42,665 nt of DNA from Prosthecobacter debontii (GCA_945861385.1 CAMAUI010000029.1:1-42665); one strand, 5' to 3'; counted from the stretch's first letter, positions 16,533 to 25,064 are shown. Notes: generated by a model not told the origin, from the letters alone. Translations and numbers: made by a program.

Positions 16533-17357
16533 GTGGCAAAAAACGTCCGCAAAAATACAGACAAGATGGCGGCCGTGTGCCCGCACTGCGGGTTCACGCA
16601 GGAGGAGTCTGTCGCGGCCAAGAGCACCTTCTGCCGCAAATGCCAGGGCCATTACACGCTCGAGCGGATGCTGGCAGGCGAGCGAAGCATCGTGAAGCAG
16701 CCGTCGCTCTTCTCGAAGCTATCGCGGATCATCACCGGCGACCGGCAGAGGGAGGTGAAATGTTTCAGTTGCAACCACGCGCAGACGCTCAGCACCACCG
16801 CGCAGAGCACCATGTGCCCGGGCTGCGGCGCCTACATGGATCTGCGCGACTTCAAAATCACCGGGCCTTTTGGCCGCAGCGTGCAGACTGCGGCGGAGGT
16901 GCACGTCTCGCCGCGCGGGGATGTCACAAGCACGCGCCTCATGTGCGGCTCGGCGTACATCGAGGGCAGCCTTCGCGGGTGCATCGTCTGCACCGGCACC
17001 ACGACGCTGCGCTTCAAGGGCCGCCTCGCCGGGCTGCTGGATAGCGCCCACATCCTCGTGGAGAAAAAGGGCGACGTTGAATTCCCGCGCCTCATGAAGA
17101 CCAAACTCTTCGAGGTCAGCGGCAAGGCCCGCGCTCGCATCGTGGCCGACAAGGTGAAAATCAACAAGGGCGGCTGGCTCGAGGGCAGCATCTGGGCCCG
17201 TGCGATCACCGTGGAGCACGGAGGCGTGTTCACCGGCGACCTTAATATCGGAGCCGATCAGAGCAACATCCCGGATGAACCGCCTCCGGAGACAGACCGC
17301 AGCCTCGCGAGGTTCGAGGACGATGAGAGCCCGTCCTTCCAGATGGACGCGCAGTAA
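16533..17357 (+). CDS. Bactofilin-like protein with two N-terminal zinc ribbons
   Basis: About 274 aa from the GTG at 16533 (VAKNVRKNTDKM); an ATG 11 codons on at 16566 is the alternative, and the more distant ATG at 16410 would add sequence unlike the family. Two four-cysteine ribbons follow: C16-x2-C19 with C34-x2-C37, and C77-x2-C80 with C95-x2-C98. Residues 105-240 carry the bactofilin beta-helix pattern (AYIEGSLRGCIVCTGTTTLR, GLLDSAHILVEKKGDVEF, GGWLEGSIWARAITVEHGG). The C-tail is acidic. Likely a membrane-near scaffold component whose ribbons bind zinc and a partner or nucleic acid (inference). The stop codon overlaps the first base of a terminal-inverted-repeat element. Confidence 0.8.
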   Translation: MAKNVRKNTDKMAAVCPHCGFTQEESVAAKSTFCRKCQGHYTLERMLAGERSIVKQPSLFSKLSRIITGDRQREVKCFSCNHAQTLSTTAQSTMCPGCGAYMDLRDFKITGPFGRSVQTAAEVHVSPRGDVTSTRLMCGSAYIEGSLRGCIVCTGTTTLRFKGRLAGLLDSAHILVEKKGDVEFPRLMKTKLFEVSGKARARIVADKVKINKGGWLEGSIWARAITVEHGGVFTGDLNIGADQSNIPDEPPPETDRSLARFEDDESPSFQMDAQ

Positions 17358-17434
17358 TACGATTTATACGATCACACAGCAGGAACGCCGCGCGAAGCGC
17401 GGCCCTTCCTGCTGTCTGAGTGTGAAAATTGTAT
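17357..17434. repeat. Terminal-inverted-repeat element, copy B
   Basis: Arms 17357-17385 and 17406-17434 are 29-bp inverted copies with 23 matches; the centre is a second stem, CCGCGC-gaa-GCGCGG, so the whole 78 bp folds into one long hairpin. The outer ends (ATACGATTT at left, TGTGAAAATTGTAT at right) match copy A at 12997-13114. It lies between the convergent zinc-ribbon bactofilin and yhbY genes. It could act as a bidirectional terminator, though no T-run follows, or be a MITE-like repeat. Confidence 0.8.
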
Positions 17435-17455
17435 GAGGCAGTTTCCCAAGCCGGC

Positions 17456-17746
17456 TCACGCCTCACCCGGCCCCGCATCCTTCCGCACCGGCCGGTAAAA
17501 CACCGCGACATTCCCGACCTGCATGATCATGTCGCTGCCCGTCTTCTCCGCGATTTGCAGCGCGAGTTCATGCTTCTGCTCCTTGAAATCGGTGAATTTC
17601 ATTTTCACCAGCCCATGCAGGCTCAGCGCCGCATCCATGCTGCGGATGAAGCCATCGCTGAGCCCCGCATGACCGAGCTTCACCACGGGCTCAAGCCGCT
17701 GTGCGCGTGCTTTCAGCTCCCGCTTCACCGCATTTGTGAGATCCAT
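17456..17746 (-). CDS. yhbY: YhbY-family RNA-binding protein (CRM domain)
   Basis: A 96-aa single CRM-domain protein that associates with pre-50S ribosomal particles in other bacteria. It starts at ATG 17746 (MDLTNAVKRELKARAQRLEP) and shows the VVKLGHAGLSDGFIRSMDAA block with the conserved G-x-x-G loop, the HGLVKMKF strand and the HELALQIAEKTGSDMIMQVG end. The length is normal. The frame is open further upstream, but over sufD sequence. It starts 11 bases after the sufD stop, so it may be the last gene of the suf transcript. Confidence 0.88.
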   Translation of the reverse strand: MDLTNAVKRELKARAQRLEPVVKLGHAGLSDGFIRSMDAALSLHGLVKMKFTDFKEQKHELALQIAEKTGSDMIMQVGNVAVFYRPVRKDAGPGEA

Positions 17747-17757
17747 GCCGTCGGTGC

Positions 17758-19086
17758 TCACCCGAGTTTTTCGTGGAGCAGGTCCGTGAGATGATCGCGC
17801 AAACTCGCACACGGAAGCCGGTCGAACACCTCGCTTAAAAAGCCAAACGTGATGAGCTGCTGCGCCTCCCACCGCGGGATGCCTCGCGATTGCAGGTAGA
17901 ACATCTCGTCCTCCTCCAGCGTGCCGCTGGTCGCCCCGTGAGTACACCGCACGTCATCCGCCTCGATCTCAAGGCCCGGTGCGCTGTTTGCCTCGGCTTC
18001 GTTGCTGAGAATCAGGTTGCGCACCTTTTGATAGGCGTCGGTCTTGTGCGCGACGGGTTCCACCCGGATCAGGCCCGTGAAGATGGTCCGCGCACGGTCG
18101 TTCAGCGCATTCTTGTAAAGGAGATCGCTGGCCGTGTCCGGCTGCTCGTGGATTTGCAGCGTGCGCTGGTCGAATATCTGCGCGCCCGCCGCAGCCGACA
18201 CGCTGAGCATGTCGCTTCGCCCGCCCTGGCCGCGCAAGTGGCTGGCCGCTTCATCACGCACACGCGCTCCGCCGAGATTGAGCCGCAGCGCAAGCGCCGT
18301 CGCATCACGGGCGACGGACGTGTTGTTGAGGTGAAAGGCCAGGGTCTTTTCGCTCCAGCGCTGGATCGCCACGTAGGTGACGCTGGCGCCGTTGCCGACG
18401 ACGATGTCATTCACACCGCACGCGAAGCCTGGACCGTCCGATGCGCCAGCGAACGAATCCACGACGGTCACCTTGCTGCATTCATCGGCGACGATGAGCG
18501 TGTGCGGGAACACCGCCGCGCCATCGCCGCTCAGCCAGTGAAACACCTCGATCGGCAGCGCGACTTCCACGCCTCGCGGCACGTGCAGGAAGCTCCCCGC
18601 CTTCACGTGCGCCTCGTGCAGCGCGGCAAATTTTGCCGAGCCGAGAAGGCTGTCCCCGCTCATGAAATGCCGCTCGATCAGATCCCTCTGCTCCACAAGC
18701 GCCTGCTCCAACGGCAGCCAGATCACACCTTTCGCCCGCATGTCGTCCGCCAGCACCTCGTGCGAGAGCAGCCGGTCGTTCGCAAAAACCATGCGCCCCG
18801 CAGTCTCGCCAAGCCCGCGCGATCGCGCCAGCAGCACCGCCTGCTGCGCATCGCTCACAGCGCCAGCGGCGCGGTAGGGCGAGAGATCGAGCGCCTTTAC
18901 ATCCGCGAAGCGCCACGCCTCGTCCGTCCGCGCAGGCATCGGGAGCGACTGGAACCGCTCCCACGCCGCCTGCTGGCGGCCGCGAAAATACGCGGGGCGG
19001 CTGGCGAAATCAGGGCTTTCGGTCATCACAGTTGGGCACTCGGGGATTTGAGCCCCACGCTCGGAGGCCTCGACGACTGCGTTCAT
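17758..19086 (-). CDS. sufD: Fe-S cluster assembly scaffold component SufD
   Basis: About 442 aa; SufD pairs with SufB and SufC in the cytosolic SufBC2D scaffold. The C-terminal beta-helix has the SufD end motif DDVRCTHGATSGTLEEDEMF followed by QSRGIPRWEAQQLI; the N-terminal region has TDEAWRFADVKAL, also typical. The ATG at 19086 overlaps the sufB stop (TGATG); a TTG one codon earlier is possible but unneeded. It is the third gene of sufC-sufB-sufD. Confidence 0.93.
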   Translation of the reverse strand: MNAVVEASERGAQIPECPTVMTESPDFASRPAYFRGRQQAAWERFQSLPMPARTDEAWRFADVKALDLSPYRAAGAVSDAQQAVLLARSRGLGETAGRMVFANDRLLSHEVLADDMRAKGVIWLPLEQALVEQRDLIERHFMSGDSLLGSAKFAALHEAHVKAGSFLHVPRGVEVALPIEVFHWLSGDGAAVFPHTLIVADECSKVTVVDSFAGASDGPGFACGVNDIVVGNGASVTYVAIQRWSEKTLAFHLNNTSVARDATALALRLNLGGARVRDEAASHLRGQGGRSDMLSVSAAAGAQIFDQRTLQIHEQPDTASDLLYKNALNDRARTIFTGLIRVEPVAHKTDAYQKVRNLILSNEAEANSAPGLEIEADDVRCTHGATSGTLEEDEMFYLQSRGIPRWEAQQLITFGFLSEVFDRLPCASLRDHLTDLLHEKLG

Positions 19087-20519
19087 CAACCGACGCTCCC
19101 TTCCATTTCGAGATCAATCAGCCGCTTCAGCTCAACGCTGTATTCCATCGGGAACTGTCGGACGAGGTCGTTCACAAATCCGTTCACAGACAGGCTCATC
19201 GCCTGCGCCTCCGAAAGCCCCCGCTGGCGCATGTAAAAAATCTGCTCGGCGGAGATCCGCGACACGCTCGCCTCGTGCTGGCATGCGTTGCCCGTGCCGC
19301 GAACGGTGATCGCCGGATACGTGTCCGTGCGGCTGCCAGCGTTGATCAGGAGCGCATCGCACTCGGTGTTGTTTTTGCAGCCCTTGAGATGTTTCGGGAT
19401 GTGGACGAGGCCGCGGTAAGTCGCCCGGCCCTTCCCGATGCTGATGCTCTTGCTGACGATGTTCGAGGTTGTCTCGTCCGCCGCGTGGATCATTTTCGCG
19501 CCGGTGTCCTGGTGCTGGCCGTCGCCCGCGAGCGCGATGGAGATGACTTCGCCGCGCGCCTTGCGACCTTTTAGCACGACGCCGGGATATTTCATCGTGA
19601 GGCGCGAGCCGATGTTGCAATCAATCCACTTCACCTCCGCCTCCTCGTGCGCGATGGCGCGTTTGGTCACCAGGTTGAAAACATTCGCGCTCCAGTTTTG
19701 CACGGTCACGTACTGCAGCTTGGCGCCCTTCATCGCCACCAGCTCGACGACCGCGGAGTGCAGCGTCGTCGTCTCGAATTTCGGTGCGGTGCAGCCCTCC
19801 ATGTACATCACCTCGCTACCTTCATCGGCGATGATGAGCGTGCGCTCAAACTGGCCGAAATTCTCCGCATTGATGCGGAAGTACGCCTGCAACGGATGTT
19901 TCACCTTCACGCCCGGCGGCACGTAGATGAACGAGCCGCCGCTGAAGACCGCGCTGTTGAGTGCGCTGAATTTGTTGTCGCCAGTGGGGATGACCTTCCC
20001 GAACCACTTCTTGAAAATCTCCGGGTGCTTGATGAGCCCCTCGGTCGAGCCGCAGAAAATCACGCCCTGATCCGCGACCGCCGCCTTGATGTTTGAGTAC
20101 ACGGCCTCGCTGTCAAACTGCGCCTCGACGCCAGCAAGGAATCTGCGCTCCTGCTCCGGGATGCCGAGCCGCTCGAACGTGCGCTTCACATCGTCCGGCA
20201 CCTCGTCCCACGAGCGCGTGGGCTTCTGCGCGTTCGCGAGGTAGTACCGGATCTTGTTGAAGATGATGTTGTCGAGATCGTGCGACGCCCAGTGCGTCGG
20301 CATGGGTTTGGAAAGGAATACGTCGAGCGCCTTGTGGCGGAACTCGCGGATCCAGTCCGGCTCGCCCTTCACGTTGGAGATGTAATCAATCGTCGCATGC
20401 GAAAGGCCGGTGCCGGCATCGAATTCATGCTGCTCCGGATAGCTGAAATTTCCGGCGGTGCGGTCAATATCGAACTGAGTTGCGGGCGATGCGGGGGTTT
20501 CAAGAATTTCGGTGCTCAT
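19086..20519 (-). CDS. sufB: Fe-S cluster assembly scaffold SufB
   Basis: A 477-aa scaffold on which Fe-S clusters are built. Family blocks include [20 protein letters not shown] near the N-terminus, [20 protein letters not shown] in the middle and [20 protein letters not shown] near the end; C413 in ACQHEA is the conserved cysteine region. The ATG at 20519 has a strong ribosome-binding site (GGAGGAAA), unusual in this window. It lies between sufC (18-base gap) and sufD (overlap). Confidence 0.96.
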   Translation of the reverse strand: MSTEILETPASPATQFDIDRTAGNFSYPEQHEFDAGTGLSHATIDYISNVKGEPDWIREFRHKALDVFLSKPMPTHWASHDLDNIIFNKIRYYLANAQKPTRSWDEVPDDVKRTFERLGIPEQERRFLAGVEAQFDSEAVYSNIKAAVADQGVIFCGSTEGLIKHPEIFKKWFGKVIPTGDNKFSALNSAVFSGGSFIYVPPGVKVKHPLQAYFRINAENFGQFERTLIIADEGSEVMYMEGCTAPKFETTTLHSAVVELVAMKGAKLQYVTVQNWSANVFNLVTKRAIAHEEAEVKWIDCNIGSRLTMKYPGVVLKGRKARGEVISIALAGDGQHQDTGAKMIHAADETTSNIVSKSISIGKGRATYRGLVHIPKHLKGCKNNTECDALLINAGSRTDTYPAITVRGTGNACQHEASVSRISAEQIFYMRQRGLSEAQAMSLSVNGFVNDLVRQFPMEYSVELKRLIDLEMEGSVG

Positions 20520-20523
20520 GGTG

Positions 20524-20531
20524 TTTCCTCC
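20524..20531 (-). promoter_or_regulatory. Strong ribosome-binding site of sufB
   Basis: GGAGGAAA on the minus strand, ending 4 bases before the sufB ATG. Most genes here lack such a clear site, so SufB is probably translated more strongly than its neighbours. Confidence 0.75.
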
Positions 20532-20537
20532 GGTTTC

Positions 20538-21305
20538 TTATGCGCAGGCCGGTTCGGCCGCGTCCTCTTTGATCCAGTCATAGCCCTTCGCCTCGAGTTC
20601 GAGCGCAAGGGCCTTCGATCCGCTCATCGCAATCCGTCCGCCGACGAGCACGCTCACTTCATCCGGCACGATGTAATCGAGCAGGCGCTGGTAATGCGTG
20701 ATCACGAGAAAGCCGCGTTCCGCGCCCCGCTGGGAGTTGACGCCCTTCGAGACAACCCTCAGCGCGTCTATGTCGAGCCCGCTGTCCGTCTCGTCGAGAA
20801 TGGCGTACTTCGGTTTCAACATGAGCATCTGCAGGATCTCGTTCCGCTTCTTCTCGCCGCCGGAAAAACCCTCATTCACCGAACGCGCGGTGAACTTCCG
20901 GTCCATTTCCAGCATGTCCATTTTCTCGTAGAGCTGCGCGTAATAATCCGTCGCCTCCAATTCCTCGCCCTCCGGCATCCGCGCCTGCAGGGCCGCGCGG
21001 ATGAAGTTTGCGTTCGACACCCCCGGGATCTCCATCGGGTACTGAAACGCGAGGAACAGACCGGCGCGCGAGCGTTCATCTGGCTCCATGCCGAGGATGC
21101 TCGCGCCATCGAGCAGCACATCGCCATCGGTGATCTCGTAATCGGGATGCCCCCCGAGCACTTTGCTGAGCGTGCTTTTGCCCGAGCCGTTCGGGCCCAT
21201 GATTGCATGGACCTTGCCCTTCTCGATCGTGAGCGTGAGACCGCGGAGGATCTCGGTGCCATTGCCGGCGATGCGGGCGTGAAGATTTTTGATTTCGAGA
21301 CTCAT
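20538..21305 (-). CDS. sufC: Fe-S assembly ATPase SufC
   Basis: A 255-aa ABC-type ATPase that drives conformational change of the SufB-SufD scaffold. Walker A is GPNGSGKST (37-45), the signature is [13 protein letters not shown], Walker B is [12 protein letters not shown] with the SufC-type DETDSGLD ending, and the switch His is in [11 protein letters not shown]. The length is typical. The gene starts 12 bases after the Fur-family regulator and leads into sufB. The order sufC-B-D differs from the textbook sufB-C-D. Confidence 0.96.
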   Translation of the reverse strand: MSLEIKNLHARIAGNGTEILRGLTLTIEKGKVHAIMGPNGSGKSTLSKVLGGHPDYEITDGDVLLDGASILGMEPDERSRAGLFLAFQYPMEIPGVSNANFIRAALQARMPEGEELEATDYYAQLYEKMDMLEMDRKFTARSVNEGFSGGEKKRNEILQMLMLKPKYAILDETDSGLDIDALRVVSKGVNSQRGAERGFLVITHYQRLLDYIVPDEVSVLVGGRIAMSGSKALALELEAKGYDWIKEDAAEPACA

Positions 21306-21317
21306 GGTTGAAAAATC

Positions 21318-21773
21318 CTAGTTCCTGTTCTGTTTCGCAGCCTTCGCGGCGCACTTCGGGCACGTGCCGCCAAAGGACACCTCGTGGTGCGAAATGCTGA
21401 AATCAGCGGGGAAATTCCACACATCCTGGGGCTGCTTGCGTGGCCGGAGCGGGATGTCGGACACCGTCCCGCAGGATTCGCAGAAAAAGTGCGCGTGCTC
21501 CTCGAGGTTCGGGCAGTACCGGGCGGATTCGCGCTCGTGTGCGACCGTCTTGACCAGTCCACAGGCGGTAAGGGTGTCCAGGCAATTATAGACTGTCGCC
21601 AGCGAGATGTTGGGAACCTTCGCACGGACACGCGTGAAAACCTCCACCGCAGTCGGGTGATCACGCTCTCCCATCAACACATCGAAAACCGCCCTGCGCT
21701 GGTCGGTCATCCGCAGGCCGTGCCCGTGGATGGTTTCCTCGGGCGATGAAGATTTGCTGGCTGGCACGTTCAT
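21318..21773 (-). CDS. Fur-family transcriptional regulator heading the suf operon
   Basis: A 151-aa metal-responsive repressor-type protein. The winged helix covers residues 20-85 (MTDQRRAVFDVL, HPTAVEVFTRVR, ISLATVYNCLDTL). Two zinc-type CxxC pairs follow, C98/C101 and C138/C141, with the metal-ligand region EEHAHFFC (91-98). The structural-zinc cysteines and the His-rich sensing region fit a PerR- or Fur-like protein; the sensed signal (iron, peroxide, other metal) cannot be told. It lies 12 bases ahead of sufC, so it probably regulates Fe-S assembly and itself, taking the place that SufR or IscR has in other bacteria (inference). Confidence 0.85.
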   Translation of the reverse strand: MNVPASKSSSPEETIHGHGLRMTDQRRAVFDVLMGERDHPTAVEVFTRVRAKVPNISLATVYNCLDTLTACGLVKTVAHERESARYCPNLEEHAHFFCESCGTVSDIPLRPRKQPQDVWNFPADFSISHHEVSFGGTCPKCAAKAAKQNRN

Positions 21774-21798
21774 GAGTCACTGCTAGCAGTCACGACTG

Positions 21799-21832
21799 CC
21801 TTAACAAGAACAATTCCAATTTAGATTAAGAA
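21799..21832. promoter_or_regulatory. AT-rich candidate operator ahead of the Fur-suf unit
   Basis: A rare AT-rich stretch in this GC-rich window. CTTAA (21800-21804) and TTAAG (21826-21830) are inverted, and AATTCCAATT (21812-21821) is an imperfect core palindrome. It overlaps the trpC stop and lies 25-60 bases before the regulator's ATG. Fur-type operators are AT-rich palindromes, but it does not match a known box closely. Confidence 0.3.
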
Positions 21833-22650
21833 CCCGCGCACTCGCCGGGGCTCAGCAGCTCGGTGATCTGCGCGGATATCCCGGACAGCCCGGCCCTCAT
21901 CAGCGCCTCTCCCACCAGCAGCGCGTCGCAACCGGCATCAAACGCCCGCTGCGCATCCGCCTTCGTTTTCACGCCGCTCTCGCACACGAGAATCACATCG
22001 TCCGGCACTTCCATGCTCAGCTCCTCGGTCGTGGCCAGGTCCACCTCGAACGTGTGCAGGTTCCGGTTGTTGATGCCGATCAAACGCGCGCCGAGATCCA
22101 GCGCACGGTCCAGTTCCTCCCGCGTATGGACCTCCACCAGCACATCCAGTTGCAGCATTTCCGCCTCGCCATATAGCCGCTCCAGCACCGGTTGATCGAG
22201 CGCTGCAACGATGAGCAGGATCGCATCCGCGCCGGCGACCGACGCCTCCCAGATCTGCGCCTCGTGGATCGTGAAATCCTTCCGCAGGAGCGGCAGCCCG
22301 ACCTCCCGGCGAATCCTCGCCAGGTGACTCAAGTGCCCTTGAAAAAACTGTTCGTCCGTCAGGACACTGATGCAGTGCGCGCCGCCGGACTCGTAAGCCC
22401 GCGCAATCGCCAGCGGGTCGAAGTCCTCCGCAATCACCCCTGCGCTGGGACTCGCCTTTTTCACCTCGGCGATCAGCGCCAGACCCGTCGGGTGGCCATC
22501 CCCGGCCCCCCCGCGATCCAGCGCCGCGGCGAATCCGCGGAAATCATTCCTCTGCAGCGCCGCCGCACGCAGATGCCCGGCGCGCGGCAGAATCCGCGCC
22601 ACCTCATCCTGCTTCACTTCGATGATTCGCTTGAGACGATCCGGCGGCAT
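21826..22650 (-). CDS. trpC: Indole-3-glycerol phosphate synthase
   Basis: A 274-aa TIM-barrel enzyme converting carboxyphenylamino-deoxyribulose phosphate to indole-3-glycerol phosphate in tryptophan synthesis. Signatures include LIAEVKKASPSAGVI (phosphate and catalytic Lys region), FDPLAIARAYESGGAHCISVLTD in two blocks, LPLLRKDFTIHE, LIGINNRNLHTFEVDL and VCESGVKTKADA. The ATG at 22650 gives the usual IGPS start (MPPDRLKRIIEVKQDEVARI); upstream open frame is antisense to the GAF gene. No other trp gene is adjacent. It precedes the Fur-type regulator by 52 bases on the same strand. Confidence 0.95.
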   Translation of the reverse strand: MPPDRLKRIIEVKQDEVARILPRAGHLRAAALQRNDFRGFAAALDRGGAGDGHPTGLALIAEVKKASPSAGVIAEDFDPLAIARAYESGGAHCISVLTDEQFFQGHLSHLARIRREVGLPLLRKDFTIHEAQIWEASVAGADAILLIVAALDQPVLERLYGEAEMLQLDVLVEVHTREELDRALDLGARLIGINNRNLHTFEVDLATTEELSMEVPDDVILVCESGVKTKADAQRAFDAGCDALLVGEALMRAGLSGISAQITELLSPGECAGS

Positions 22651-22713
22651 CCGCGCCCTTTCGCATGCCGGGCCGCACGAAGACGAGGGCAAAAATCCAC
22701 CTCGTTGTGCAAA

Positions 22714-22732
22714 GCCGGCATTGCCAGCCGGC
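22714..22732. repeat. GCCGGC hairpin in the divergent trpC/GAF gap
   Basis: GCCGGC (22714-22719) and GCCGGC (22727-22732) pair around a 7-base loop, with further GCCGG repeats to 22739. This is another small GC-rich hairpin module like those elsewhere in the window. Confidence 0.5.
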
Positions 22733-22759
22733 ATGCCGGGGTTCATACGGGCTGCCATC

Positions 22760-23215
22760 ATGACTGAAATTCCTCCGGCCATCGGATCGGCTTTATTGTC
22801 AGGGAACATCACCACGATTCTCCGCGAGACGATCAAACACTTTGGATGCGAGGCGGGCACGGTCCACTGGCTCGACATCCACTCCGGCCTCCTCACCCTC
22901 GCCGCCCACCATAAAATCCCGCCGCACATCAGCGAACTCATCGGAACCGTCCCGCTTGGAAAAGGCATCGCCGGTCTCGCCGCACAAAAGCGGCAGCCCA
23001 TCTCGCTCTGCAATCTCCAGACGGACACCAGCGGCCAGGCGCGACCCGAGGCCAAAACCACCGGGATGGAAGGCTCGCTCGCCGTTCCGATGATCACCTA
23101 CGGCGAACTCTGCGGAGTGCTCGGCATCGCAAAGGCAACTGCATACGAATGGACCGAGGAGGAAAAAAACCTCCTTCTCGCCGTCGCCGCGGAACTCGGG
23201 GAGAAGCGGCCGTAA
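22760..23215 (+). CDS. GAF domain-containing protein
   Basis: A 151-aa protein made of one GAF domain: GCEAGTVHWLDIHSGLLTLAA, then PLGKGIAGLAAQKRQPISL, EGSLAVPMITYGELCGVLGI and WTEEEKNLLLAVAAELG. No output domain is attached. The cysteines expected of free methionine sulfoxide reductases do not line up, so a small-molecule sensor or adaptor is likelier than an enzyme. The ATG at 22760 begins the domain-compatible protein; upstream open frame overlaps trpC antisense. It converges on lepB with a 3-base gap. Confidence 0.8.
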   Translation: MTEIPPAIGSALLSGNITTILRETIKHFGCEAGTVHWLDIHSGLLTLAAHHKIPPHISELIGTVPLGKGIAGLAAQKRQPISLCNLQTDTSGQARPEAKTTGMEGSLAVPMITYGELCGVLGIAKATAYEWTEEEKNLLLAVAAELGEKRP

Positions 23216-23218
23216 CCG

Positions 23219-24382
23219 CTATCTCACCAACCCCCACCGCCCGCCGCGATCACGCGAAAACGGCCAGTAAACAAAGAAGCCGGTTCCCATCAGGTTCTCT
23301 TCCGGCGCAGCCCCCCAATCGCGACTATCGGAGCTGAAATAGCTGTTGTCCCCCATCGCGAAGTAGTGCCGCTCCGGCACGGTGAATTTCGCCCGCGGAT
23401 CACCGAGCAGTGGAAATTGAAAGCCTCCGGCGGTTTGATTTGAGTATCCACGGTAGCCTTCCACGGGATTCTCGATCGTCCCCCTCATCACCCGCTCATA
23501 ACCGGTACCCTCGGCAATCTTTCCATTGATCAGCAGTTGCGGCGGCATCACCTGCAGCGTGTCGCCGGGGCCGGCCACGAGGCGTTTGATATAATACTGC
23601 GTGTTTGAACTTGGGTTGTTTCTTCGCTCGATCGTCGCCAGTGTCCGCGTGTCGAAAACGAACACCTCGCCAGCACGCGGCTTCCGGAAGTGGTAGCTGA
23701 CCTTGTCCACGAAAATGTGGTCGCCGGTGTCCGTGAACCCGCGCACGAACGTTTGCCCCTTTTTTAATCGAACCCCCGCGGACAACTTGAATGTCTGCTG
23801 CACGGGATTGACCGTCTCGTTGATCCAGTAGGTGTTCCCTTGGTCCGTTTCCACCCGCGTATAAGTCATCACGCGCCGAAGCCCTCCGCGCTTCACCTCC
23901 TTCACCTCCGTGATCGTCTCGTCCGCCAGCGCCACCTCCTCGTGCCAGGTGCGGCCATTCCATGCGAAATCCAAAATCCGCATCAGGATATTCGGCGGCC
24001 CCTCCTCGGTCTCCCGCCCCGTGATCCCAAAAAGCGTCGGCTCCATCGAGGAAGTCGGGATCGTGAACGGCTGCAGGAAGAACGTCCGGATGCCGAGCGC
24101 CACGATGATCGCCACAAGGATCACCTCCGTATTCTCCGAGATCCACGCATGCTTGTCCGTTGGGCAATGCACCTCGCAGAGCTGTTCCAGCGCATGCTCC
24201 GCCTCCGTGACTGCGGCCTTGTCGTGTTCCCTGACGGCCTTTTTCAGCTTCGCAATCTGCGCGTCGAAGTCCGCGACGGTCACATCGCTCCATCGGTCGC
24301 GGTTGTAGTGGACGCGCTTCTGCGCCTCGCGGATGTAGAGTTTGGCCCGCTTGACGTATTTCGGGCGTAGGAAAAGAAACAT
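23219..24382 (-). CDS. lepB: Signal peptidase I
   Basis: A 387-aa membrane serine protease that removes signal peptides from exported proteins. Residues 1-75 are a charged N-terminal region, a hydrophobic anchor covers about 87-105 (VILVAIIVALGIRTFFLQPF), and the catalytic serine is S112 in IPTSSMEPTLFG. The general-base lysine is K266 in YYIKRLVAGPGD. The late block MGDNSYFSSDSRDWG is the SPase box E. The protein is longer than many bacterial LepB proteins because of the N-terminal region and an insert of about 100 residues between the Ser and Lys boxes. It lies downstream of exbD, 133 bases away. Confidence 0.95.
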   Translation of the reverse strand: MFLFLRPKYVKRAKLYIREAQKRVHYNRDRWSDVTVADFDAQIAKLKKAVREHDKAAVTEAEHALEQLCEVHCPTDKHAWISENTEVILVAIIVALGIRTFFLQPFTIPTSSMEPTLFGITGRETEEGPPNILMRILDFAWNGRTWHEEVALADETITEVKEVKRGGLRRVMTYTRVETDQGNTYWINETVNPVQQTFKLSAGVRLKKGQTFVRGFTDTGDHIFVDKVSYHFRKPRAGEVFVFDTRTLATIERRNNPSSNTQYYIKRLVAGPGDTLQVMPPQLLINGKIAEGTGYERVMRGTIENPVEGYRGYSNQTAGGFQFPLLGDPRAKFTVPERHYFAMGDNSYFSSDSRDWGAAPEENLMGTGFFVYWPFSRDRGGRWGLVR

Positions 24383-24468
24383 GAGCGGCGTGGGCTATCG
24401 GAGCGTCATTCGCGTGGCAAGCAGGAGCATCGCCGGTGTCGTGGCTCAGTTTGGAAATGGAGGGAACA

Positions 24469-24506
24469 GGAAGCCATGAAACCAAGGAGGAGATTTCCTG
24501 GCTTCC
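24469..24506. terminator. Hairpin between exbD and lepB
   Basis: Arms 24469-24481 and 24494-24506 (GGAAGCCATGAAA and its complement) pair at 12 of 13 positions around a 12-base loop, 10 bases after the exbD stop. There is no T-run on either side, so intrinsic termination is uncertain; a Rho-assisted or RNA-stabilising hairpin is possible. Confidence 0.45.
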
Positions 24507-24515
24507 CGGCTTCGT

Positions 24516-24923
24516 TCACCGAAACGCCACTTTCCCGTGGCCGGCCTTCCGGACTGAACCGAGCACCTGCACCACGCGCTCGTGCCGCGCGTCGTTATGC
24601 GGACGGATAACGAACGGCGTATCCACGCCAATGCTCTCGCGATACTGCGCGAGCCATGCCCCCAATCCCGCGACATCCGCATCGCGCGGACCGACGACCG
24701 CCGTACCGTTGACACTCACAGTTCCATCGTCCGCGAGATCGAGGACAATCGGGACTTCATCCAGCACGGAACCTTCGGAGGGAGTTTGGGCGGTCACCCG
24801 GCGTTCCAGTTGGTTCGCACCCGCCAGCGCCATGAAAAACAGCAGCAGGACGAACACGACATCCACCATCGGAGCGATTTGAAAACCGTGATCGGCATCA
24901 TCGGGGAGTGAGAGACTGGCCAT
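24516..24923 (-). CDS. ExbD/TolR-family biopolymer transport protein
   Basis: A 135-aa protein with a short cytosolic N-tail, one transmembrane helix (residues about 16-37, IAPMVDVVFVLLLFFMALAG) containing the conserved proton-path Asp (D21), and a periplasmic domain ending VRKAGHGKVAFR. ExbD works with ExbB and TonB, or TolQ and TolA, to pass proton-motive force to the outer membrane. No ExbB/TolQ gene is adjacent; the upstream neighbour is divergent. Either the partner is elsewhere or this is a diverged copy. Confidence 0.85.
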   Translation of the reverse strand: MASLSLPDDADHGFQIAPMVDVVFVLLLFFMALAGANQLERRVTAQTPSEGSVLDEVPIVLDLADDGTVSVNGTAVVGPRDADVAGLGAWLAQYRESIGVDTPFVIRPHNDARHERVVQVLGSVRKAGHGKVAFR

Positions 24924-25064
24924 GTGAGTTCAGGACACAGGCTACCTGGATTTTCAGTGCAACCAAACGGAGTAGTTTGAAAAAGCTGTTAGACATTCAC
25001 GCAGCGGGCACGCGTCCGCAGGACTTTTCTTCCGCTCGCAGCCGTCCGGACCTACGCTCGCGGG

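Noticed and set aside
20524-22650. trpC as part of the suf transcript by design
   Set aside because: It is on the same strand with a 52-base gap, but the AT-rich stretch between them looks like a separate promoter region; a functional link is not supported.
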